A DNA stretch of 64,000 nt, taken from assembly GCA_022036555.1 (NCBI GenBank), contig CM039129.1:37602051-37666050 (forward strand). The letters are read 5' to 3'. Position numbers and translations under genes: made by a program. Source of the stretch: Microstegium vimineum. Its lineage: Eukaryota; Streptophyta; Magnoliopsida; Poales; Poaceae. The notes under the pieces are model-generated. The model was not told the origin of the DNA, searched no databases, and was given only the letters and a program-made list of their open reading frames with translations. Below are positions 31,927 to 43,928 of this stretch, one piece after another (the stretch's first letter is position 1; every line of letters begins with the position of its first letter).

Positions 31927-32590
31927 TACATGTTATACAGCTTTAGTTAATAAATGAGTTTATGCCCAGTGAAATGTGTCTTTAGTGAATGAACAGATTA
32001 TGCTCTGAATATATATACACAAGATCTAATCATAAGGTGCTGCAACGATGCAAGATTTCTAGTTTATTTGATAGTTGTATTTGTAAAGATTATTTTTGTA
32101 ACTTCAGTACTTTTATTTTCACCATGTGGCTAAACCGCTTCCGGTATTGAGAAATAACTTGAGTATTTGTACACACACTAAGATTGGTGCCATTTATATT
32201 GTTTGCGCAAGTATCAGACTGCCTGTACATTTGCTATAAACACTAAATAGATTACATATACTAGATTCGCTTTGTTGTCCTACATGCATTTTTTCTACTT
32301 GCCCATTGCCTGACAAAATCAAGGCCACCGCCCCACCTGCCTGAGAGAAACTGAAATTAAATGGTATTGGTTAGGGATTTAATCTATTCTATGTTTGTTA
32401 CAATTAATCTGTTTGGTATGCCACTAGAGACTCAGAAATCATGTTTTTTAATTGTTTCTTTGGCACCGATCCTGATAGAAGGCAACTAGTGCCAAGCTAT
32501 TATTTAAAATGAGCAGCTTTCTGATGTACTCATGGGGATTAAATCTGAACATATATCTTGGTTGCTGTTGTTGCCAATTTTTGCCTGTAG
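31927..32590. other. AT-rich, no gene seen
   Basis: Low-GC DNA that may be intron of the fragment gene starting at 32591. No ORF of note. Confidence 0.4.
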
Positions 32591-33972
32591 AACTGAGTTA
32601 CCATTTGGTGGTACCTTATGGAAAGCTTGAGATGAAGATACTAGCTGATGTGCTTGAGCTGGAACAAGACGAGATGGTAAGCACTTGCCGACAGAATGAA
32701 TGAAATAGTAGTTCCATTCCATGTAGTTTCAGTAATTATCTGATCCACCAATGCTACTTTAATGTTTCCTTTCACCATATGCATATATGAGAATCCTTTT
32801 CTTGCAGGTAAAAAGGATCAAACTGCTTCTGTGGGAAACACGAGTTGCAGATAGATTAGGTAAAAAAATATTTATCAACTAATATGTATATAAGGGAATC
32901 CTGTATTAGCTTGTATTAGCTTGCCTCCTCTATACTACTGTACTGCTTGTCTGCTAATATTGCCTCACCTGAATGCCTGCTATACTGGTACTGCTGAATG
33001 CCTGATATGCTAATATTCTCATTGCTTGTGTCTGAATTGTGTTGTACTTATGTCATGTCCACTTGTTTGCGCTTTAAAATTTGTAATTCCTAGCTGCTGA
33101 CAAAGTTCCGCTAGGCAGTAGGCGGATTCTAGGCGCTGACCCCTAACCTAGCGCCTAGGCAGGATTAATCGCGCCTAGGCGTTACTAGGCGTTTTCCTAG
33201 GCGTTTTAATTTTTATACACAAATATATGTATTACTTTAAATTACAAATAAGACATTTTTGGACCTAAAGTTGAAGAAAGACCCATTAAAAAAGCCCACT
33301 AGCCTAGCTTGTCCACCCTGCCACCTTGTCCATCCATCCATCTCCACCCAACCGCTCCCTCCTCACGACTCGCCGCACCCGTGGAGCTCCCCGCGAGCCG
33401 CCGCCACCAGATCGACCACCGTCGGCCTCCTCCACCTCCTCCTCCCTGCCGCCTCCACCACCGCCCGTTTCTTCCCAGCCGCGCCTACCACCTCCACTTC
33501 CTCCTCCGCCGCCGCCGCCGCCGACGCCCGATGCCGCGCCCGTCCGAAGCTTCTCCACCCCCACCGGCACCGCCGAAGAGCTTCCACCGCCTAGGGGTCC
33601 GCCTACCCCCATAGGCGAGGCAGGCACCCTCCGACTCGCGATTTATCGCGCTTAGGCGCGCCTAGGCGAGCGCGTAGCGGAACATTGGCTGCTGATATGG
33701 TCTAATAGATTGGAGGTGGCTGAAATCATTCAAATAAGTGCGAACTTGATGTTTTATATTTTTTTTGATGAACCACTTTCTATCGAGTATTCAGAAGCTG
33801 TCAATCCTTGATGTAGGAACTAGGAACAGGAAGAACATCAATTTTGCATCAAGTTAAAGCCAGTGAGCCACTAAGGTATGTCTATTGAGTATTGACAAGT
33901 TGTTAATTCTTTTCTTGTAGGTAAACAGGATCAAACTGCTTGTGTGGGAAAGACGCTTTGCTAATATATTAG
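32591..33972 (+). pseudogene. Unidentified gene fragment with a duplicated small exon
   Basis: Three candidate exons. Exon a (32591-32676) begins after TAG and ends ATG|GTAAGC, encoding LSYHLVVPYGKLEMKI and an acidic stretch. Exon b (32808-32859, 52 nt) follows in phase with TTGCAG before and GGTAAA after it, encoding VKRIKLLLWETRVADRL. Exon b' (33921-33972) is a second copy of exon b, same length, acceptor TTGTAG kept, but its donor GT has become AT. A hAT element (33101-33687) lies between b and b'. Phases agree (0, then 1). The protein family is not recognised; the rest of the gene is not visible nearby, so it is probably a relic. Confidence 0.45.
33101..33687. mobile_element. hAT-type non-autonomous element, TSD GCTGCTGA
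   Basis: Ends CAAAGTTCCGCTAGGC and GCGTAGCGGAACATTG; the second reversed reads CAATGTTCCGCTACGC, 14 of 16 matching. The 8-bp TSD GCTGCTGA is at 33093-33100 and 33688-33695. 'cctaggcg' motifs lie near both ends. The GC-rich centre (33310-33640) yields Pro/Arg/Ser-rich frames on both strands, which I do not accept as genes. Confidence 0.88.
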
Positions 33973-35340
33973 ATAAAAATACTCATAATTAATATGCCTA
34001 TTTTACTTTGTGCAACACTGCGAATCAAGATCTGAGTTACGTAACTGATTTTTATTGTACACTTCTTTAAGTATGCATTATTATCATTTAAGTTTTGGCA
34101 TAATCTGTTCCTGTGTTGTGCAAGCTGTGAACATATATATAGTCTAGCTGTCAACTAGTACCTGCCATCTAGATATCTTGTTATGACTGAATCGCTTGTC
34201 AAAATAAAGTCAGCAGAACCAAGTTGCATTGCTTTGCATTGCAGATCAAATGTTAGATAATTTTTTATTTCTTTGTTGTTTTCTATACAGAATCGACATA
34301 GTGCATGTAAGAGAATAATATAATTGGTGGAATAATATTGGATATATTGCATTGGGCCTCATGGGCTGATTATATAGGGTACATAGGACTAACACCTCAT
34401 GTGGCTAGACAATATGATACTATTTCTATTTACTCTAACACATAGTGCATTATTTTCTATTCAGAATCTGCATAGTGCATGAATTTAGCTATCTACCTGC
34501 CATCCAAATCTTTCACTGAATCACTGGACAACCAATTTTGTAAAACCAAGACTATTAGGCCCTATTTGGATCACGAGATGTTTTCCTTATTCCTGTGTTT
34601 TTCATGTGAAAATGAACTGATTATTGATTACTGTGAAATTCCTACGCGATCCCTGTGAAATTTCTGCATTCCAAACATGTTCTTACAAGTGAAGGACACT
34701 ATGAACATTATGGACTATGTTTGCCAACAAGAATATGTAAGAACATAGTGCTTTGCCAATATATTGTAATGGTCTCCATGGTCACTCTTTTAATTCAAAG
34801 ATGTTGGACAACCAATCAGCTATAATATTCTTTTATCGCATATTTTAATAAGATTTCTCATGAGTTGTTATTTTTATCTTGTTTTGACCGAAGGAGATGG
34901 AGATGAATGGATGTGTAGCAGCTATTGTGTGTTGTTGTCAAAGGGCTTGCACGAATTAACAATTACTAAACTTATGTTTCCTATATGTTAATTACATGAA
35001 CTACAACATTGTAACTTGGGGTTGCTTACTTATTTTGCAAGGCCTGTAGAATGTAGCATAAGATTTGTTAACCATTGCATTATCTAATGTATGAATAATT
35101 TAAATGATGATTATATGTATTAGACAATTGAGTAGTATTTAATGCTTGCTAGTGTAGTTACAAGGACGGGCTAATCAATAATTTGAATAGTTCAATGAGC
35201 TTTTATGGATATTAGGAATGAGGTTTCTCTAATGGTTGTTGACTAACACAGTTGTGGAACGGATAGGAAAAGTTTGGACATTCCTTGATGGTGCTAACAT
35301 TGAAAGGGAAAGCTTGGACCTTCCATGATGGTGTTGTAAC
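33973..35340. other. AT-rich, no gene seen
   Basis: Scattered repeats only, including two similar phrases 'gaatctgcatagtgcatg' (about 34465) and 'gaatcgacatagtgcatg' (about 34290), which suggest a small local duplication. Confidence 0.45.
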
Positions 35341-35566
35341 CAACGGGAAATTGTCTCCTGGCGACAAGGAGAAAAATTGATGAGGAAACTCTCTCCTATC
35401 GGTTGCAGCCGTCAGGAATAATTCCCTGACGGTTTCTCGTCAAGGAAGTTAGACTTTCCATGTTAGTTTGTCCCTGATGGCTTACCGTCACGGATGACGT
35501 TCTTTGATGGTTTTTTATACTTTCCATGACGGTATAGGCCATCACAAAAAAAACTTGGTTGGGTAG
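35341..35566. mobile_element. Terminal part of a CACTA-like element
   Basis: Ends TTGGTTGGGTAGTG at 35566, the complement of CACTACCCAACCAA. Before it lie repeated subterminal motifs such as CCGTCAGGAA and CCCTGACGG in both orientations. I could not find the other end, so boundaries are partial. Confidence 0.5.
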
Positions 35567-36476
35567 TGATATATACCTACAAATTAATTGTATTCTTTTT
35601 TTATGGACGTAGTAACTACTATTAGCTCCATGATAAAAAAAACGGCCTAAATCAATGTTTGGTACCACAAATGATCTACTTTCTAGTATCAACTAATTAC
35701 TTCCAATTTTGTGGTAACCAGAAACCAGAACAAGCAATGACTATCTATGTTTGCTCGGATTATAATGTGTATTTAAGAAATTGACATGGGTCAAAATTTT
35801 AGCTGGCTATATTTAGCTGCTAATTATCACCTTTATGGAACCATCATTCGATGCTTGACAGGGTTTCTCACCGTTCCTTTGGAACGGTTCACGTTCATTC
35901 CTACGTTCCAAATGATGCTACAGTGAATAAAACTATAGGAATTTGGTTCCTCTACTTATGTGTTCTTCCTGCGCGGACCTCGGCATCTGGACCCTTAGAC
36001 TTAGGCATGCGAACCGGCTTGCTCAAATTGGCTGGGTCTGTTCGTTTGACATGAAATAGAGATATGAATTATTCCGGTTAAAGAGAGCTTATACACATAG
36101 CACTTGCAATTATGACTCGATTTGTTCTAGGCCTCGGTTCCCTAGGAACTGAACCGAACGGTATTGGAACGATTCGCAGCTGAATTACCTACATAATTTA
36201 TATATCCTTTGATCAGCTAGAGCGATTCCTGGATGAAATCCCTACGATTTGAACAATCTCTTAATTTTTGAATATCCATTGTTATTTTTATTCTATAAAC
36301 TTGTTCGAACTCGGAAGCACATATTGTCACTTGAAATAGTTTTCACATTCGTTTGGTATTTGACAAAATAAAACACTTATGCTGGTTTTTGTCGACAACA
36401 CAGCATTGATTCAACAAGAATGGATGAACACCTCATATTTATTTATATCAAAAAACACGAAACATACAACCGCCTT
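35567..36476. other. Unit D flank with gene-fragment remains
   Basis: Collinear with unit A from about 7090 but without the hAT element: at about 35739-35747 the site is empty ('gcaatgactatctatg'). From 35850 it matches the gene-fragment region of units C and E ('cgcggacctcggcatctgga' against C 27166), heavily decayed. From about 36388 it is the probable 3' UTR of peptide gene 4. Confidence 0.55.
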
Positions 36477-36945
36477 TTATTTTGTCTTTTTTTGATAAAC
36501 AACAGGATTCATGGTCTCTTGGACGATTTGCGGTGCCAGGGCAACACGCGAAGTTTTGCTGCAGGTGCAAAATGCGAAGCAATCCTCCATCGTCACATGA
36601 CAATCGTTCTTTGAACAACAGTAGCAACTAACTTTACAGAATGGCTCCGGGTGGCAGGTCTGTTTCTGGCAAGGGCACACATGAACAACATTCCTACCTG
36701 CATGCATGCACATGAAGGACATTTCACTTTAAACAATTAGGTAAAGTAAACCTAACTTATAGTACTTTAAGGTTTCTCTGTTGCTCGAATTGGACATCAT
36801 GGGAAAAATTTATATATTTACTAGAAACTAATAAGTAACTTCATCTGAATGCGCATTGGTTTGATGTGCACTTACAGTGTGTAGGAATCATGAAACATCC
36901 GGCCAAGATCACCATCAAGAGTATGATCGCCTTGTTTCCTTCCAT
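36477..36945 (-). CDS. MEG-like cysteine-rich peptide 4 (two exons)
   Basis: Exon 1 is 36876-36945 (MEGNKAIILLMVILAGCF, a good signal peptide) and exon 2 is 36477-36697. The intron is longer than usual (178 bp), GT-AG, phase 1, with a Cys formed at the junction. Total 96 residues. The mature part keeps CPC, CYCC and the CTC ending, plus one extra Cys (PFCKVSC). The tail (SKTSRVALAPQ...) is longer than in copy 1 because of a different stop position. Frame and splice signals are intact, so it is a good candidate for an active gene. Confidence 0.72.
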
Positions 36946-37100
36946 TGGAGTTTTCACGGTACAAGGATTTTCTCTCAGATCAGAGATAAGTGCATGTATG
37001 TATATGTTTGACTACCGAATGCTTGTTGCAAGGTTCATATGTACCTCTATATATGTGTGTGTGAAAGACAACTATTTATATATATGTAGCAAGAAGTGAT
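36946..37100 (-). promoter_or_regulatory. Conserved upstream block of peptide gene 4
   Basis: Same block as in the other copies. The TATA-like run is CATATATAGAGG on the - strand (+ 37045-37056), slightly different from the ATAGGGG of the others. Confidence 0.45.
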
Positions 37101-37282
37101 GAAAGGTAGGCTAGTGGCTTAATTATTTATTTAGTGTCATAAACATCATTACCTTTTCCTATATATATATATATATATATATATACTTGACACTAATTTA
37201 GAATATTAAATATAGAGTAATTACGAAACTAATTATATAGATTGAAGCTAATTTACGAGGTAAAATTATTAAGCCTAATTAG
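37101..37282. repeat. Left arm of a fold-back MITE, with (TA)n
   Basis: A (TA)n run at 37160-37184, then 'cgaggtaaaattattaagcc', a sequence common in grass fold-back MITEs. The right arm appears at 40120-40250, on the far side of the Sirevirus fragment, so the retroelement inserted into this MITE. Confidence 0.55.
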
Positions 37283-37577
37283 TGTAGGATCTTAGGAAGG
37301 GTAAATAGCCTGGGGGGTGAATAAGCCTGTCAAAAAATCTCTTCAAGCAGATGTTAGTACAGAGGGCGGCACTGCCGACCTATGAAAACTGAGCAGATTG
37401 AAATGAGGTTTGGCAGGGAGATACTATGCACCAAGATGAGTCCTTCCCTGCAATTTCAATATAAGAACCAGCTCGAAGACTGGTTACCACAAATATGCTT
37501 CTTTTCCTTAAATCAACAATACAAACCCTAGCACAAGATATATTGCAAGAAGTAAACCCTAGGGGACCAACATACAA

Positions 37578-38884
37578 GCCCCATTTTGCTTCAAGCCCTT
37601 CTTGTACTTCTTGATGAAGAATGCCATGTCCTTGATCTCTTCAAAATCAGCCCCATCATCTTTATCATCACTTGAGGAGGAAGTGAAATCATCTTCTTGT
37701 TGCACTTCCTTCATTTTCTTAGGCTTGCTTGTGGATGCTTGCTTGTTGCCCTCTTTCTTGCTTGGGAAGCTTTTCTTGGTTGCTTTGCTTGACTTGAGGG
37801 TCACATCCTTGATCTTCATGCCATCAAGCTTTGATTGCAACTCTCCAAGCTTTCTTCTTTCATTTGCTTCCTCTCTTTGCATGTCAAAGGTTAACAATCT
37901 TCCAAGCACATCATTAGGAGTGAAGTGCTCAAACTTCTTCTTGTCTCTAATCAAGGTGACCACGGTCTCATTCCTAGGTGAGTAAGCTTCCAACATGATT
38001 TTCACCACCTTGTGATCATCAAGCTCCTCACAACCATATCCTCTGATTTTGCCCACCATGGTCATCAACCGGTCAAACATCTCTTGTGCACCTTCACCAT
38101 CCACAATCACAAACCTATTGAGCTTGGCCATCATCAAGTCAATCTTGGCCTTTCTAACCTTATCCACACCTTCATGAGCTAGGTGTAGGGTGTCTCAAAT
38201 TTGCTTGGCCACATCCACATTCATCACTCTATTGTACTCATTTCCATCCAAGGCACTAAGGAGGATGCTTGTAGCTTGAGCATTGAGATGGACAGCAATC
38301 ATCTCCTCATTTGTTGGCTCTTCGGGATCCTCCGGTGCCTGCACACCTTTCACAACAATCTCCCAAAGACCGGGGTGAAGACCAATGAGGTAAGCCTTCA
38401 TCAAATGCTTCCACTTAGCAAAGTTAGTCCCATCGAAATGAGGTAACTTGCCGGTGGGAACATTTACAAAAGACTTACGGTCTCGGTTAGTCAAATAAGA
38501 ATAATTGAAAGAGACGGCGGAGTACTTCTTTTTGTTGCTGCTGCTGCCATCATCCTTCTCCTCCTTCTTCTTCTTTCCACCATTGGAGTCGTAGTAGGAA
38601 GCATCATCATCTCCATCTTCCGAGCTACTTGATAGCTCACTAGATGAAGCACCCTTGGTCTTCTTTTCTTCCTTCTTCTTTCTTGCCGCCCTTCTCTTGG
38701 CTCTGTCTTCTCTTTTGAGTCTTCTCCCTTTCTTTGCCTTTTGCTTTTCCACTTTGGTGGTGTTGACAGCGGAAAGTGAGGAGTAGCTTGAATAAGATAG
38801 ATTGCTGCTGCTCCCATCTTCCACTCCCACCTTGGCCGCTGCCTCACCAACTTGAGGCATCTCTAAACCTTGACCTGTTTCCAT
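37578..38884 (-). pseudogene. Gag of the deleted Sirevirus (truncated)
   Basis: Starts METGQGLEMPQ at 38884 and keeps the capsid-like PHFDGTNFAKWKHLMKAY region. One nonsense codon near 38192-38194 (TGA where the other element has Trp) splits it. The zinc-knuckle end is missing because the frame runs into LTR sequence near 37577. Lys/Glu-rich low-complexity segments near the N terminus match the gag of the larger element. Confidence 0.88.
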
Positions 38885-38918
38885 ACTTCATGCGGTGAAG
38901 CGTATACGAAGTATCCTT

Positions 38919-38930
38919 GCTTTGATACCA
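38919..38930 (-). promoter_or_regulatory. Primer binding site of the second Sirevirus
   Basis: TGGTATCAAAGC on the - strand, two bases inside the 5' LTR; initiator Met tRNA type with one mismatch to the canonical site. Confidence 0.88.
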
Positions 38931-40114
38931 CTTGTAGGACCTTAGGAAGGGTAAATAGCCTAGAGGGGGGGGGGTGAATAGGCCTGTCAAAAAATCTCTT
39001 CAAGCAGATGTTAGTACAGAGGGCGGCACTGCCGACCTATAAAAACTGAGCAGATTGAAATGAGGTTTGGCAGGGAGATACTATGCACCAAGATGAGTCC
39101 TTCCCTGCAATTTCAATACAAGAACCAGCTCGAAGACTGGTTACCACAGATATGCTTCTTTTCCTCAAATCAACAATACAAACCCTAGCACAAGATATAT
39201 TGCAAGAAGTAAACCCTAGGGGACCAGCACACAAGACATGATGATTTATCCTGTGGTTCAGCTCGCCACTAAGGCTTGCCTAAGTACACGTTGTTGAGGT
39301 GCCACAAAGGCTAGGATCTTTGCAACTCCAACTCAATCTCAAGTCAAGGAAGTGAATCCTTGAGATGAGGGGTAATACCTTAGCTTCACAAGTCGATTAC
39401 AAACCTCCCTAGGCTGCCACAAAGGAGGGGCAAGCTCTAGGGCGATGCCTAGCCGGCTAGGAGCAAGCTCCAAGGGTAACAAACCCTAGCACCGTCGGCC
39501 AAACGTGAACCACAAGCTCTTAGACTTTGGGAAGTAGTAGATCCGCTCTCTAGGAGTGTTTTGCTGCCTTTTCCCTCAAGAATCTATGGTTGGAAGTGTG
39601 GGATTGCTTGGAGGGTGAAGGTCAACAATGGAGTGAGAGAGAGGGAGAGAGAGCTCTGTTTGCAACGGTCTGATTTCGAGGAAGACGAAGGGGTACTGAA
39701 CTGGTGAGGTGGAGACCTTTCCAGCCATTATTTATACTCTCGAAAAACTGCTGGGAAAGGAGGTCGACACTGCCGACCTAGCACAGATAGCCTGCTGGGT
39801 ATGAGGTTTGGATATGTCTCTGGGCTAGCTGAGTGTATGTCATTGGTAAAGATTGAGCATGTGATTCACATCTGACCATAACAGTACTAGAATCCCCCTT
39901 AATAGTACGACATTCCTATACTCAAATTCAAACCATAAAATGAATTTAAACCTTAGATGAGTAGAGAAGCCTCCATAAGAATTGGGGTACCTCCACCTTC
40001 TCTAACTCTTCCTCTTTTTGCTATTTCCTGCGTGTCATCTCGATAGTTCTCATTAGTCCTTGAATTAGGTGATCATCAACACCAAAACCAACTTAGGGCT
40101 TGATTACACTTTCA

Positions 40115-40346
40115 ATTAGTCTATGATTTGATAATGTGATGCTACAATAAACATGTGCTAATGATGGATTAATTAGATCTAAAGATTTACCTTGTAAAAT
40201 AGTCACAACTTTTGTAATTAGTTGTATAGTTAGCATCCAAAATATCCAATAAGATAGTACGTACTAAACTTTAGGCTGATCCAACTGCTGACACCATCAC
40301 ATCAAACCACTTTCTCGACCCCTGACAGGTGGGGGTCCACCACTCC
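40115..40346. other. Right arm of the fold-back MITE and flank
   Basis: Continues the MITE interrupted at 37282 ('gatgctacaataaacatgtg'). The last ~55 bp ('caccatcacatcaaaccac') match 47274-47300, downstream of the arabinogalactan exon, so this flank is itself part of a duplication. Confidence 0.55.
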
Positions 40347-43300
40347 TATCACACCCAATTTCAAGGACGAAATAGGATGCATAACATTATGTGTGCCCAG
40401 GAATAATCCACACATAAGTTCACAAATTACAAAGTACCATCACAGAGTTTAATACATAACGAACATATATCCATTACAAGAATTCATAAAACAGACGGAA
40501 GATACAACTAGCTCTTGAGGCTCCATCTCACAGGGAAGGTCAACTGGTTGACCAAGCCTAGAAATCTTCAGGGAACTCTTCATAGCCTCCTGCTTCTGTT
40601 ACCCATCCGGGATTTTTATCCAAAATTGAAAAGAAAACAAGCGTGAGTACACTCGTACTCAGCAGTATAACATGGGGTTATGAAGCTCAAAAGGATGACA
40701 CTGGCTTACTGTGTTTGGCACTTTTAGTTGGTCAAAGTTTTATTAATAAGTAACATCAGGTTATGCTTAAGCCCCAAATGATCCCACGTATATCCTTGCC
40801 AAAGTTTAAAGAGTCATAAACATCATCATTATGGTGGCAACAGGAACATAAAGGTTGGTCCAGTAAATTAATTAAACCGTCAGTTTTCCGGGCCGCTCGT
40901 GACCGTGAGCACGGCTGATATATCAGTTTTAACACTCTGCAGAGGTTGTGCATCTTTATCCGTGAGTCGTGATGCCCCGAATGCTCGGGTTAATTACTCC
41001 CATAACACTGCCAAGGTGAGTGGGCGGGGTTCACTATGAAACCTTTCATAGTATCTCGTCTAACAAGATTAGGGCCGCTAGGATTGGCAAGGGGCGATAG
41101 AGCTCCCCTTCCGAGTAGCATAAAGACCCGCAACCTACGCTCAAACTCGGACAGAGGCCGCACTATAACCAGCTCGGCAAGAGCCTAATGCGCCCTTTCG
41201 GGTAACCGCTAACGAGCTAGAAAAGAGCCTACTACTGAGTTAAAGCCAGAGCCATGTAGCTCTCACAGTAGCACTGTCAGTCCCAACTTTTGCCAATAGT
41301 GAGTTATTAAAAGAGTTATGTTCCTTTTGCCATAAACGGGGTCACCAATTCATTCAAAGCATGATAACATTTGGCAGGGATCAAGTAATCATTTAAATAG
41401 CACTAGCCATCTACCCATATGCATATCCCATAGGAGTCAAGGAAAAAGAAGTTCAAATCTAGGGAATTAAACTACGGGTATCAAATTAAACACATGCACA
41501 TGAAATCATAGTTATGGTGAATAGGATAACAAGGTAGGTCCCATGCTATACTTGCCTTGGTTCTCAAAGTCTTGCTGGTCAAAACACTCCTGATCAAAGA
41601 ACTCTTGGTCACCAACAAACTCCTCACTGCCTGAACTCGATCACGGCATTGCAACAACACGCATTCCAATTGCATACATACAAAGCAAACAAAACTAATA
41701 TTAGAACAGTACACCACCAACAGTAAACTGAGTAAAAAGGCTTATAAAAAGGTACTATGCTTTACTACGATCATTTCAACACGAATTTCACGAAAATCGG
41801 ATTTAAAACGCAAAAGATATGAATTAAACTAGTTCTCTAAGAGCATCTTTAGTATTTGAATTATCCTTGAATTTAAATAATTCAAACATGAACATCAGAT
41901 GGTTTAACATGTAGAGAATTTCATTACGAATCTAACGCAATTCGAATTGTCCAAATCGGAGTTAAAATAAAGTTTTTATAACCAAAATAAGGCAGTGGCA
42001 TTTCTGTAAATAGCAGATTTCCATTTTTATAATAAACCGAACAGGATTACGTTTTCTGAACTGAGAAAGCGTATTCGGAGGATTACGCCAGCGCTGTGAC
42101 GCGGGGTCAACAGATCTGCCACGCGGCGGCCCGGGATTGGGCGGGTCCACGGGCACAGCCGTGCACCGCGCGAGGGCTGTGGTCCACCGTGGACCGGGGA
42201 GCTTACCCCTTCGGGGAATTTAATCTCGGCCGCCCAGAGAAGATCCAACAGCACAAAATAAAAGGGGAACTTTCCCCCGCCGCCGCACCGGCTCTCGACG
42301 GCGGCGCCATGGTCAGCAGAGGGCCGAGCTCGCCGGCGTGTCGTCGGGGTGACGTTCCCGTCCCTCTCAGTTCCAACCGGGAGCACCGGAGTGTTCCTCG
42401 TGTTTGCGCGGACTCGATGGGGTGCTCAGGTGAGACAGGGGACGACCGGAGCATGGCGCACACGGCGGCCATGGCCGAAGTCGTACTTTGTGTGCGGTTG
42501 TGGTTGTTCAAGGGGCTAGAAGTCGAAATGGGAGCACTGGGAGTTGCGGTGTGACCCTGCGGTGTCGGTAGGGTGCCCAGGCAAGGCGATGCGTGGCCCG
42601 AGCATGCTGTCCGCGGCGGCGCGGGGCGCACGTGGTTAGTGCCACAGAGACCACTATTAGCCGAATTGATGACACGGGAAGGTGCGGGGTGCTCGTGCGA
42701 CTGACATGAGGTGCTTGGTTGTGGCTGTGTGTTACCGGAGTCGGCTGACCACGACGGCGCCATTGTTGCCGACCTCGGTGTGCGACGGAGCGGCGCAAAC
42801 AGAGCCTAAATAACCGAATTACAGTGACGGGGAGGAAGAGTGAGCGATGGCGAAGTTCACCGGGTCGAATTGGAGGGCGGAGATGGCTCGGTGCGGCTTG
42901 TCGGCGTGCGACGGCGGTCCGAGAGCTCCGCGTCCACGGCGTCGAGTGTTCTGCGGCCAAAAGCAGGGCATAGAGAGAGGGATTAGGCTACGGAGGTTCG
43001 CGGGAAGATCGCGGGCGTGGAACGGGACTCACCGAGGCGGTTCGAGCTCCGGTGTGGCTTCTCAGCGACACAGCGGCGACGGCGGCGTTCGGCAGAGAGC
43101 AGATGGGAAAGGGCTCGCAGGCGCGCGGCGTTCCGCTTTATAGCGAGAGAGGGAGCGTGCGGGACGTGCGGTTCCGTTGCGACATCGTGGGCGAGGTGCG
43201 GGGTGGGAGAGGGGCGTACAGGCGGTTCCCGATCGCGGCGGTTGCCGTTCGCGGCGCGTCCGCGCGCGTCCGACTTCGGCGGAGGGAGGTTGAGGACGAC

Positions 43301-43824
43301 GGCCTGACAGCGGGGCCGGTCGTCAGCGAGTCAGAGAGAGTGAGGGAGCGATGGGGATCGGCGCCGACAGGCGGGACCCGCTGGTCAGAGAGAAAGAAGG
43401 AGAGCAGAGAGAGGGAGGTTCGGCGCCGACAAGTGGGCCCCTAACGGCAGTGAGAGAGAGAGGGCAGAGAGAGGGAGGCTGGGCCGCGGTACTGGGCCTC
43501 GCGCCCTGCTGGGCCGGCAGAGAGAAGAGAGGGAAAAGGGTTGGGCTGGTTTCAGGGGGAGGGAAATGTTTTTCCTTTTCTTTTTATTTCCCTTTTTCAA
43601 ACCCATTTCAAAAGCAATTTGAATTCATTTGAATTTTGGGTTTTGCAAATTCAATCATACAAAAAAAAATTATGCAACAGCATGTATCCACACTCATGTT
43701 GCTAAACTAAGAATTGATTTTAATTCAATAAATTTTTATTACTTCACTAAATGAAATGCTCACAAAATCCTTTAATAAATTATTTTCTATTATTTGAAAT
43801 GCAAACAAGATTTTGGATGTTACA
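40347..43824 (-). mobile_element. 3.5-kb solo LTR, probably Gypsy (Tekay/Del-like), TSD ACTCC
   Basis: Read on the - strand it starts TGTAACATCCAAAATC and ends GGGTGTGATA (normally ...CA). It is flanked by ACTCC at 40342-40346 and 43825-43829. A homologous unfilled site lies at about 47310-47316. There is no second LTR, no gag or pol. TGTAACA...-type ends and an LTR of over 3 kb fit the Tekay/Del chromoviruses of grasses, by general knowledge. The GC-rich part (42090-43600) gives many long frames on both strands; all are inside the LTR and show no domain. Confidence 0.85.
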
Positions 43825-43928
43825 ACTCCTCACGCAGACATCAAACCCACCGCCAGCGACGCCACCACAACCTAGCCGCTCCTTCCCTTCGCGTCGCGTC
43901 ACGGTTCCGCATCCACGTTTCTGCCGCC

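Larger units (their letters stand above)
37283..40114 (-). mobile_element. Second Sirevirus, internally deleted, TSD ATTAG
   Basis: Bordered by ATTAG at 37278-37282 and 40115-40119. On the - strand: complete 5' LTR (38933-40114), primer site (38919-38930, TGGTATCAAAGC), gag (37559-38884), then directly a 3' LTR stub (37283 to about 37577). The rest of gag, all of pol, the extra ORF and most of the 3' LTR are gone. The LTR resembles but is not identical to that of the 12-kb element, so this is a separate insertion of a related family. Confidence 0.92.

Noticed and set aside
33259..33655. Pro-rich 100-residue frames on both strands
   Set aside because: Inside a hAT element with clear ends and TSD; low complexity in all frames.
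42027..43632. A dozen long frames on both strands, up to 186 codons
   Set aside because: All lie inside the 3.5-kb solo LTR, overlap each other and reflect high GC rather than coding.
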